This document shows positions 54,625-62,199 of a stretch of DNA of 64,000 bases, one piece after another. The notes under the pieces are model-generated. The model was given only the letters and a program-made list of their open reading frames with translations, searched no databases and was not told the DNA's origin. A program made the translations under genes and the position numbers. Source of the stretch: Methanospirillum lacunae (GTDB lineage Archaea > Halobacteriota > Methanomicrobia > Methanomicrobiales > Methanospirillaceae); the NCBI RefSeq assembly GCF_046195335.1, contig NZ_CP176093.1. One strand, 5' to 3'. Numbering within the stretch: position 1 is the stretch's first letter; each line of letters starts with the position of its first letter.

Positions 54625-55320
54625 TTATCCGTATATTTCTTTCAGATATTCATTACATGAAATTGATCGAAGTTTGTCAGAACGGAAACTGCAATATTTC
54701 TCTTCCTCAAGAACCTGATGGATTTCTTTTTCAATGCCTTTAGTAAGATCAGAAATAATTGTCACTTGAGCATTTCTCTCAAGCCATCCTTCCATTGCGT
54801 ACCTGATACAAAAATCTGATGCAACACCTATCATTGTTACATCTATCTTTGTAGTTGTATTATCTGCATATATTGTCGATATGAACTTGTCACGTTCAAT
54901 TTTTAATTGTGGATTAATTGGATTATCAATAAGATAAAACAATGAATCATAAGCTACTTTTTTTGAGGGAGACGTGATATGGATATCTAGATTATCATTC
55001 ATCCCCCACATATCGAACCGGTTTTTTAGTAGATAGTATTTGTGTGACAGATCAGGAACATCTATAGATAAATTCCAATCAGGTGAACCAAAAACACAAT
55101 GAATTGGAAACTGTTTTCCTTCCTCAGATAAATAATATTCCTCTGCAAAATGAGTATCTAATACAATGAATATGTAATCAAAGTCTGTATTTTTTACCAA
55201 TTTTAGAAAATTATTGGTTTTATTAATTAGGTTTTCAGCATCACGAACGTATAAATTACCATTTTTTGTGATGAATCCATTTTGCATATCACCGATATGT
55301 AATATTTTTATACATTTCAT
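54625..55320 (-). CDS. Nicotinamidase/isochorismatase-like cysteine hydrolase
   Basis: A 231-aa hydrolase. The catalytic triad is Asp11 (HIGDMQNGF), Lys99 (YYLLKNRFD) and Cys171 (GVASDFCIRYAM). Metal ligands typical of nicotinamidases are visible as Asp55 and His57 (LDTHFAEEYY) and His74 (FPIHCVFGSPDW). The most likely reaction is hydrolysis of nicotinamide to nicotinate for NAD salvage, though other amides cannot be excluded. It converges with the Yip1 gene and follows an exported protein gene on the same strand by 17 bases. Confidence 0.87.
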   Translation of the reverse strand: MKCIKILHIGDMQNGFITKNGNLYVRDAENLINKTNNFLKLVKNTDFDYIFIVLDTHFAEEYYLSEEGKQFPIHCVFGSPDWNLSIDVPDLSHKYYLLKNRFDMWGMNDNLDIHITSPSKKVAYDSLFYLIDNPINPQLKIERDKFISTIYADNTTTKIDVTMIGVASDFCIRYAMEGWLERNAQVTIISDLTKGIEKEIHQVLEEEKYCSFRSDKLRSISCNEYLKEIYG

Positions 55321-55337
55321 CCATATGTGCTTAAAAT

Positions 55338-56150
55338 TTAATCTTTTAAATAATATCGGGGACAGGTAAATGAAATGGGAAATGGATCACTCATATTGCC
55401 ATCACCATTTACAAGAACCAGATCATAAGGAATTGTAACATTATCTACTTGACAGCATGACAATGCATCGGGAGCTATCAGCGGATATGAAAAATTCATA
55501 AAAGTATACTTCGATATTATCGTCTTCCAGTCATACGTTTGAATATCCTGTATTCCAGGGAGAATATACAGAGTTATTGGATATTGAGGATCACCAGCCC
55601 AATATATTTTTATATCTTCAGGATTTCCACAGGAAGTAACAGATAATGGAGCATCTACACGTTCAATACTCAATCTTGTAGGGTTCTCTTCAATCTTTGG
55701 CTTTACATAATCATAATCGATCGAAGAAAACCCCATTCCCTGAGAATAATTATTGGCAGAGAGGGTTCTTTTATCAGAATCAATTATGGTATAATTGCCT
55801 GGCTTTACAAGAACATCAGGAAAGGCCCACCACCAAGTATTTGATACATTATACACTGGCTGGCCCTTTGTTTGCCAAGGACCGTATGAAGTACCATCTT
55901 CATGAATCAACGTTATAGTTCCCGATATCTGGGTTCCGTTACCCTGATTCCAATGATTAGTACCAATCTGAAGAATATGTGCCGGATAGGCAAGTGTAAG
56001 CTGTGGATCTGATGTAGATATTCCGGTAATTAATTTTCCGTTAGCTGATGTCCAGGTGCAATCATCCCACGCTTTAAGATTATTGCCATATACGCCGACG
56101 GATAACATAATGAGAATAAGAACGACGAATATGATAAATCTGGATTCCAT
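55338..56150 (-). CDS. Exported hypothetical protein
   Basis: A 270-aa exported protein with a signal peptide (1-22, ending GVYGN). The middle has WWWAFPDVLVKPGNYTIIDS, a pattern that recurs in exported prokaryotic proteins of unknown role. Two pairs of cysteines (including SCCQVD near 238) could form disulfides. No catalytic motif is seen. The nicotinamidase-like gene follows by 17 bases and may share the transcript, although the two products work on opposite sides of the membrane. Confidence 0.72.
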   Translation of the reverse strand: MESRFIIFVVLILIMLSVGVYGNNLKAWDDCTWTSANGKLITGISTSDPQLTLAYPAHILQIGTNHWNQGNGTQISGTITLIHEDGTSYGPWQTKGQPVYNVSNTWWWAFPDVLVKPGNYTIIDSDKRTLSANNYSQGMGFSSIDYDYVKPKIEENPTRLSIERVDAPLSVTSCGNPEDIKIYWAGDPQYPITLYILPGIQDIQTYDWKTIISKYTFMNFSYPLIAPDALSCCQVDNVTIPYDLVLVNGDGNMSDPFPISFTCPRYYLKD

Positions 56151-56349
56151 ATCTTTACCTACAAAATTCTTCAGATCCCATGGGATAGTCTCATTTAAAG
56201 TATTAATATATTGAGGATCTCTTTTGTAGTAATTATTTTGGTTATATCCGGATAATTGTAATAACGTTTCAATATACCAAACATTGATGGAAATTCAAAA
56301 AAGACTTCAGATGAAAAATAAAAAAGGGCTATTTAGATTCATATTCCGG

Positions 56350-57000
56350 TTACTTTGACAACCAATCTTGAAAATGAACTTTTTTCATTAAACCACCAAT
56401 AAGGATTATAATATAGCCAACAAGGACAGCAGAAATGATTGTTCCTTCTCTAACTCCATTTAATGTCCCAAAATTCACAAGGGATATGATAATTGCTCCA
56501 GACACTAACGCAGAATCAAAAATAATCTTTATGATACCAAATCTTATCCGGGTTTTCACTGCAATTATCTGGACAAGGCCCTCTCCCGGATTCATTAAAA
56601 CATTGGCTGAGACCTGAAGATAAATACCAAGAGCCAAAATAACACATCCAATTAATAAAACAATTATTTGGAAGATATATAAAAAGGGTTGAATTGATGA
56701 AACAATCAGCATACCCAAATCAACGAATAAACCTAAAAAAAAACCTACAAAAATCTGTGGATATTGATCGCGAGGAAATTTTGTACCCAAGAGACATATT
56801 TCTCCAATTAGAAATATGAGGCTAAAAATAAAAGTAAGAGAACCGAAAGTGACTGGATATATAAGACAGAGCACATAGGGTATACTGGATATGGGTGGGG
56901 TCCCAAGTGTTGATTTTGTTATGAGACTAATGCCTAAACCCATAAAAAAGAGACCCAGAATGAGTATGGCATATCGTTTTAATAAACCGATACTGAACAT
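56350..57000 (-). CDS. YitT/YczE-like (DUF6198-type) membrane protein
   Basis: A 216-aa protein with five or six membrane helices. The start LFFMGLGISLITKSTLGTPP and the later ANVLMNPGEGLVQIIA match the YitT/YczE group of integral membrane proteins. Their substrate is not settled. It stands alone, between two exported-protein genes, about 265 bases from the next gene upstream. Confidence 0.82.
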   Translation of the reverse strand: MFSIGLLKRYAILILGLFFMGLGISLITKSTLGTPPISSIPYVLCLIYPVTFGSLTFIFSLIFLIGEICLLGTKFPRDQYPQIFVGFFLGLFVDLGMLIVSSIQPFLYIFQIIVLLIGCVILALGIYLQVSANVLMNPGEGLVQIIAVKTRIRFGIIKIIFDSALVSGAIIISLVNFGTLNGVREGTIISAVLVGYIIILIGGLMKKVHFQDWLSK

Positions 57001-57265
57001 TTTTAAAATTCTCTCATTATTTAAGACAAGATATGGATTAAGTATAATGGTCTAAATTATTGCACATTGAATAAAAATATCCATATCAGTAATTATTCGA
57101 TGTTTGTATCAATACCTAAATCTCTTGTAAACAACATCTATCATTCGAATTTTAGATTATATACAAGGTCGAAGATGTGATTTATTTGTACAAGAGGATG
57201 ATTCAGTTGTTTGCAGCTATTTATTTGCGATATCAGAGCACCTGTTTTTCAAAAAAAGAAGAAAA

Positions 57266-57766
57266 TTATTGAGGATATACGAGGGTATTATTAATCTCAT
57301 GGATAATATCAGAATATTTAGATACAGCTTTCTGATTTGAAAAAATGAAGAGAATAATTTTCAGGTATCCAGACGTGTTTTCAACTGCTATAGTATTTAT
57401 AAATCCACTTGCGTCTTTTCCGGCTACAACAATTCCACCATTTTGATACGATTTTGTCTGTTCAATAGTTATGTTTTTGCTCGTAGCTATTTCTTCAACA
57501 AAATTTCTCAACTCTGTTTCTCCTAATACCTGATTCTGTGGTTCTTTTTTATATCCAAATATTACCGACGCACTTGTATCAGACTCTTCTATCGTAAATT
57601 GGACTCCCTTATTATCAGAAGTTCCAATTTCGTTGTATTGCCACGTAGGTGGAACTTTGAATGAATATCCATTATCCGTAGACTGAGATACCCAATTTGA
57701 TGTATCTACGGCCAGAACAGGTATAGCAATCGAAAATAAAAGTAAAAGTATCAAAAATCGATTCAT
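57266..57766 (-). CDS. Exported PsbP-like hypothetical protein
   Basis: A 166-aa exported protein with a signal peptide (1-19, ending VLAVD). The mature part starts with DNGYSFKVPPTWQYNE, the usual opening of PsbP/DUF1795-like folds, and continues as alternating strands and helices (LRNFVEEIATSKNITIEQT). No active site is known for this class. It is isolated. Confidence 0.72.
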   Translation of the reverse strand: MNRFLILLLLFSIAIPVLAVDTSNWVSQSTDNGYSFKVPPTWQYNEIGTSDNKGVQFTIEESDTSASVIFGYKKEPQNQVLGETELRNFVEEIATSKNITIEQTKSYQNGGIVVAGKDASGFINTIAVENTSGYLKIILFIFSNQKAVSKYSDIIHEINNTLVYPQ

Positions 57767-58054
57767 GATCTCAGATCAACACTCAGAAAGATAACATTAC
57801 CTCGCCCAAGCATCATGTTTACAAAAATGTTTATAAGATAACCCGGAATTTTGTCATAGAAGTTCAACATCGCATCGAAAAATACAACTATTCAAAAATA
57901 ATCTAATACTTATATTGTTATTTTATACCATATGATGTATACTTGAATTATCCAATTTGAAATATAATATGAATATAATAAATAGTAGAGAGACAATTCT
58001 AATCTTTCTTCCTTGCATCAACTGGTTTTACCGAAAATTTTTATTCATTTTTCA

Positions 58055-58252
58055 ATGGAATATAATGATACAGACAGATTTGAGAATTTTTTCATTGATA
58101 TAGCACTTGACTCAAAACTCATCCGTTTAATATTTCTACAACTTCCAGATATTTCCGGATACGAAAAAAGTTATAACCCGGTATCTTTCTCAAAAACTAG
58201 GTCGGAAAATGTGAGGGTTATGAGAATTCTGACGCCGTTCCAGATTATTTAG
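58055..58252 (+). CDS. Possible small hypothetical protein (65 aa)
   Basis: A polar 65-aa frame, longer if the TTG at 58013 is used. The composition is protein-like (MEYNDTDRFENFFIDIALDS) but there is no ribosome site or recognised domain. Its last 8 bases overlap the 3' end of the exported protein gene on the other strand. I regard it as uncertain. Confidence 0.35.
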   Translation: MEYNDTDRFENFFIDIALDSKLIRLIFLQLPDISGYEKSYNPVSFSKTRSENVRVMRILTPFQII

Positions 58253-58655
58253 TTACCATGAACGTTACATTGGATGGAAAGATTTCTCCTGCTTCTTTCA
58301 CTGTAACATTCCATGCACCTAGTGTGCTGGTTTGTGGAATATTAAATGAACCAGTCAAAGATGTGGGTGATGTCACATTTACTGCATTAGCAATAATACT
58401 TTTTGAATTTTTCGTATCCCCATTTTCCAGATAGACCTTGATATTTTTTGATAATTCAGTTCCATTTAAAATAAACGGGACTGTCTCCCCTAACTTTCCT
58501 GTTGCCGGAGTAATTGAGGTTACTGAGGCTTTTACGTTTGATGAGATAACCGTAGTTTTAGGAGATGGATCTGTTGTAGATACAGCTGATGAAACTCCTG
58601 TACATATAAGACACAAAATTAAGGCCAAAGAAAAATACATTACTTTTGTAGTCAT
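58245..58655 (-). CDS. Exported single-domain Ig-like (IPT/TIG-type) protein
   Basis: A 136-aa exported protein. The signal peptide covers 1-24 (YFSLALILCLICTGVSSA). The rest is one beta-sandwich: VTSITPATGKLGETVPFILN, then LSKNIKVYLENG, ending with TLGAWNVTVKEAG, the pattern of IPT/TIG domains. These bind surfaces or other proteins. The frame opens at 58730, but the ATG at 58655 has AGGGAC six bases upstream and begins at the signal peptide. The promoter region is shared with the divergent clpB. Confidence 0.78.
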   Translation of the reverse strand: MTTKVMYFSLALILCLICTGVSSAVSTTDPSPKTTVISSNVKASVTSITPATGKLGETVPFILNGTELSKNIKVYLENGDTKNSKSIIANAVNVTSPTSLTGSFNIPQTSTLGAWNVTVKEAGEIFPSNVTFMVTK

Positions 58656-58765
58656 GCAAGTCCCTAATTTAGTATAGTAATTTGCTAATAGGTTTCTCAT
58701 GACTTTTACTGGATCTCTGCAGGTTTCCATGAATTTAGTTTAATGAAAAAAATCTGAGTACTCAT

Positions 58766-58786
58766 GGTGCACCTATGTGAGTGCAC
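58766..58786. promoter_or_regulatory. Operator candidate between the IPT-type gene and clpB
   Basis: GGTGCACC (58766-58773) is a perfect palindrome, and a second GTGCAC follows at 58781-58786. The element lies about 85-105 bases before the clpB start. The paired GTGCAC sites could bind a heat-shock or stress regulator. It does not match the Phr consensus I know. Confidence 0.35.
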
Positions 58787-58869
58787 ACGCGGACAAACTA
58801 TTTGAAAAAAGGAATTATACAAGTAGTATATTGATAATTTCGAATTGAAAAATCAGGATTGATTCATTT

Positions 58870-61461
58870 ATGAACTTCAACAATTTTACTCTCAAATCTC
58901 AGGAAGCAGTCCAGAAAGCTATGGAGATTGCTGTTGCAAAACAAAATCAGGGAATTGAAACAGCGCATCTTCTGAAGGGAATGTTAATTGTTGACGAGAA
59001 TGTTATCCCATATCTGCTGAAGAAACTGAATGTAAATCTAGATAATTTCTCTCGTTCATTAGATCGCATCGTTGATTCATATCCCAAAGTAAGTGGTGGT
59101 GAGCAATATCTCTCACAAGATTCAAACAGGGCGTTGCAGAAAGCATCATCAATTTCCCAGGAATTTAAAGATGAATTCGTTTCCATAGAACACCTGCTAT
59201 TAGGAATATTATCAGTGAATAATCCTACAACTAAATTGCTCAAAGAGAATGGAGTTTCTGAAAAGGATCTAAAAAATGCAATACAAAACCTCAGGAAAGG
59301 ATCAACCGTACAAAGTCAGACTGCTGAAGAAACATACAATGCACTGAATCAGTATGCAAAAAATCTGAATGACTTAGTTAGTAGTGGAAAATTAGATCCT
59401 GTTATCGGACGAGATGAAGAGATCCGTAGAGTGCTCCAGATTTTATCCCGAAGGACAAAAAATAACCCAATACTTATAGGAGAGCCCGGGGTTGGAAAGA
59501 CGGCTATAGCAGAAGGGCTTGCTCACCGGATCATCGATGGTGATGTACCAGATAATCTAAAAACCAAACAAATTTTCTCACTTGATATGGGAGCCCTCAT
59601 TGCCGGGGCAAAATATAAGGGAGAATTTGAAGAGAGACTCAAGAGTGTTATCAAGGAGGTGATATCTGCTGAAGGTGAGATAGTCTTGTTTATCGATGAA
59701 ATTCATACTCTCGTCGGAGCAGGCGCAAGCGAAGGGGCTATGGATGCAGCAAATATTCTAAAACCAGCTTTGTCCAGAGGAGAACTCCATGTCATCGGGG
59801 CTACAACCCTGAAAGAATATCAACGATATTTTGAAAAAGATAAAGCGCTTGAGCGGAGATTTCAGCCAGTAATGGTAGACGAACCTGATATTCCGGATGC
59901 AATCTCCATACTTCGGGGAATAAAAGAGAAATATGAGACTCATCATCATGTTCGAATCAAGGATGAAGCAATCATCGCTGCCGTGGAGCTCTCACAACGA
60001 TATATATCTGATCGATTCCTTCCTGATAAAGCAATAGATCTGATAGATGAAGCAGCATCCAAGCTTCGTCTTGAGATAAACTCGGTTCCGGAAGAACTAG
60101 AAATAATTGAGCGAAGAATTCGCCAATTAGAAATAGAGCGAGAAGCAATCAAACGAGAAAAAGACCTGGATAAACTAAATTCTCTAAATGAGGAGATCGG
60201 AAATTTATCAGAAGAGAGAAACCAGCTGAAGGTTAAGTGGCAATCAGAAAAGGAAATTGTAGAACAGATTCAACAGCAGAAGAACGAAATTGAGACTTTA
60301 AAATACGAGGCAGAGAATTCAAACCGTAAAGGCGACCTTGGAAAGGTTGCTGAAATAAGATATGGCCTTATTCCTGCGATTGAAAAGAATATTGAATCAT
60401 TAAAGACGAAACTCACTGATTTGCAAAAAGATTCCGCAATGGTGAATGAAGAAGTAGATGCAGAGGAGATAGCCGAAGTTGTTTCCCGATGGACCGGGAT
60501 TCCTGTAAGCAGGATGTTACAAAGTGAAAAACAGAAACTTCTCACTCTTGAATCTGAATTACACAAACGAGTCGTTGGCCAGGATGAAGCTATTGAAGCT
60601 GTGTCGGATGCTATTCGGAGAAGTAGAGCAGGCCTTCAGGATACGAAACGTCCCATCGGCTCCTTTATTTTTCTTGGAACTACCGGTGTAGGAAAGACGG
60701 AACTTGCCAAGGCTCTTGCAGAATTTTTGTTTAATAATGAAAACAGTATGGTTCGGATAGACATGTCCGAATATCAGGAGCGACATACTGTCTCCCGGCT
60801 TGTAGGAGCTCCACCGGGATATGTCGGATATGAAGAGAGCGGACAACTTACTGAAGCTGTCCGAAGGAAGCCATATTCTGTTGTTTTATTAGACGAGATC
60901 GAAAAGGCTCATCCGGATGTATTCAATATTCTTCTTCAGGTTCTAGATGATGGCCGTCTCACGGATAATAAAGGGCGAACTGTAGATTTCAAAAATACCA
61001 TAATAATAATGACCTCCAACATTGGGTCTCCAATTATTCAGGAGAATCTGGAACATATAACTGACGCTAACCGAGAAGAGATTTTTAACCGGACCCAAAT
61101 ACAAGTAATGGATCTCCTAAAAAAGACCATACGTCCTGAATTTCTAAATCGTATTGACGAAGTAATCATGTTCAAGCCTCTTACTAAAAATGAAATTGAA
61201 ACTGTTGTAAAGTTGCAGATAGGCCATATCCAAAAAATGTTAGAAAAAAATGATGTCAGGTTTATTGCAACTGATCAAGCGGTTAGATATATTGCAGAAC
61301 GTGGTTTTGATCCACAGTTTGGAGCAAGACCTATAAAACGAGTTATTCAAAAAAATCTTCTCAATGAACTTTCTAAAATGATCCTGGAAGGAAAAGTATC
61401 AAAGGATAAAGAGATTATTGTCAATGAAGAGAATGGCATATTGACCTTTATAAACCAATGA
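58870..61461 (+). CDS. clpB: ClpB disaggregase
   Basis: An 863-aa ClpB, the ATP-driven hexamer that threads aggregated proteins. Order: Clp-N repeats (1-145), AAA1 with Walker A GEPGVGKT at 204-211 and Walker B VLFIDEIHT near 273, the coiled-coil M domain (about 400-530) that defines ClpB against ClpA/C, and AAA2 with Walker A GTTGVGKT at 603-610, Walker B VVLLDEIEKAHPD near 674 and the pore loop GYVGYEE. There is no IGF/L loop for ClpP. It normally works with DnaK, which is not in this window. Archaeal ClpB is considered acquired from bacteria. A histone gene follows on the same strand. Confidence 0.97.
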   Translation: MNFNNFTLKSQEAVQKAMEIAVAKQNQGIETAHLLKGMLIVDENVIPYLLKKLNVNLDNFSRSLDRIVDSYPKVSGGEQYLSQDSNRALQKASSISQEFKDEFVSIEHLLLGILSVNNPTTKLLKENGVSEKDLKNAIQNLRKGSTVQSQTAEETYNALNQYAKNLNDLVSSGKLDPVIGRDEEIRRVLQILSRRTKNNPILIGEPGVGKTAIAEGLAHRIIDGDVPDNLKTKQIFSLDMGALIAGAKYKGEFEERLKSVIKEVISAEGEIVLFIDEIHTLVGAGASEGAMDAANILKPALSRGELHVIGATTLKEYQRYFEKDKALERRFQPVMVDEPDIPDAISILRGIKEKYETHHHVRIKDEAIIAAVELSQRYISDRFLPDKAIDLIDEAASKLRLEINSVPEELEIIERRIRQLEIEREAIKREKDLDKLNSLNEEIGNLSEERNQLKVKWQSEKEIVEQIQQQKNEIETLKYEAENSNRKGDLGKVAEIRYGLIPAIEKNIESLKTKLTDLQKDSAMVNEEVDAEEIAEVVSRWTGIPVSRMLQSEKQKLLTLESELHKRVVGQDEAIEAVSDAIRRSRAGLQDTKRPIGSFIFLGTTGVGKTELAKALAEFLFNNENSMVRIDMSEYQERHTVSRLVGAPPGYVGYEESGQLTEAVRRKPYSVVLLDEIEKAHPDVFNILLQVLDDGRLTDNKGRTVDFKNTIIIMTSNIGSPIIQENLEHITDANREEIFNRTQIQVMDLLKKTIRPEFLNRIDEVIMFKPLTKNEIETVVKLQIGHIQKMLEKNDVRFIATDQAVRYIAERGFDPQFGARPIKRVIQKNLLNELSKMILEGKVSKDKEIIVNEENGILTFINQ

Positions 61462-61705
61462 AACCCATTTTTATTATAATTCCACGATATGAATAATCGT
61501 ATTACATTAATGAATTATAGGTTTAGATCAGGTTTTTTTTGAGAAGATATGGCAACATCACTACATATCTTCCAAAATACCAAAATATTTTTAAACTATT
61601 TATTCATACTATAAAATATTCATGATGATATCTGATGGGGGGATTTGGTCTGAACTTTTATCAGTTAGACAATTTCTCATTGTACATACAGTGCGTCATG
61701 ATATT

Positions 61706-61710
61706 GGGGG
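61706..61710 (+). promoter_or_regulatory. Ribosome-binding site of the tailed histone gene
   Basis: GGGGG lies five bases before the ATG at 61716. It fixes the start of the histone at the beginning of the lysine-rich tail, so the tail is translated and not an upstream readthrough. A second ATG at 61712 is out of frame. Confidence 0.6.
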
Positions 61711-61715
61711 AATGA

Positions 61716-62027
61716 ATGGCAAAAAAAGCCACATCTAAGAAAGCAACAGCTAAAACTTCTGTAAAACAGGCTGTAAAATCTAAAAAGTCAACCACGGTAA
61801 AGTCAAAAATTGCGGCTAAGAAAACAGATTTGCCAACTGCGGCAATAATGAGGATTGCAAAAGCAAGTGGAGCTGAGAGAGTAGGGGCCGATGGGGCTGC
61901 CTCAATATTGTTACTTGCAGAGGAATATATTGGCAAACTCGTTAGAGAAGCAACAAATTTTGCTTCAGAAGCTGGCAGAAAGACCCTCAAAGGTGAAGAT
62001 GTTGAGAACGCATCTCAAATTATCTAA
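61716..62027 (+). CDS. Archaeal histone with lysine-rich N-terminal tail
   Basis: A 103-aa histone. Residues 38-103 form one histone fold: TDLPTAAIMRIAKASGAERV, then the long central helix, then AGRKTLKGEDVENA, matching archaeal HMf-type histones including the arginines and RKT motif that contact DNA. Residues 1-37 are a basic, probably disordered tail with 13 lysines plus Ala, Thr and Ser, like the tails of eukaryotic H1 or tailed bacterial HU. Typical archaeal histones are 65-70 aa and lack a tail. A GGGGG ribosome site confirms the start. The tail could bridge DNA, recruit partners or be acetylated (inference). Confidence 0.93.
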   Translation: MAKKATSKKATAKTSVKQAVKSKKSTTVKSKIAAKKTDLPTAAIMRIAKASGAERVGADGAASILLLAEEYIGKLVREATNFASEAGRKTLKGEDVENASQII

Positions 62028-62199
62028 CACCTTTTTTTGTTGACTGCCTATTATTGATTCCTAAAAAATAACAAGTTCTTCCAGGCACTTTTCTATTTCT
62101 TAATCTTATCATCAAGGTCAGGCACGAAATCCTCATCTCATGGAAGGATACTATCCCACTTATTAAAACATAACCTGCTGAATAACATGTACCAAAAAA

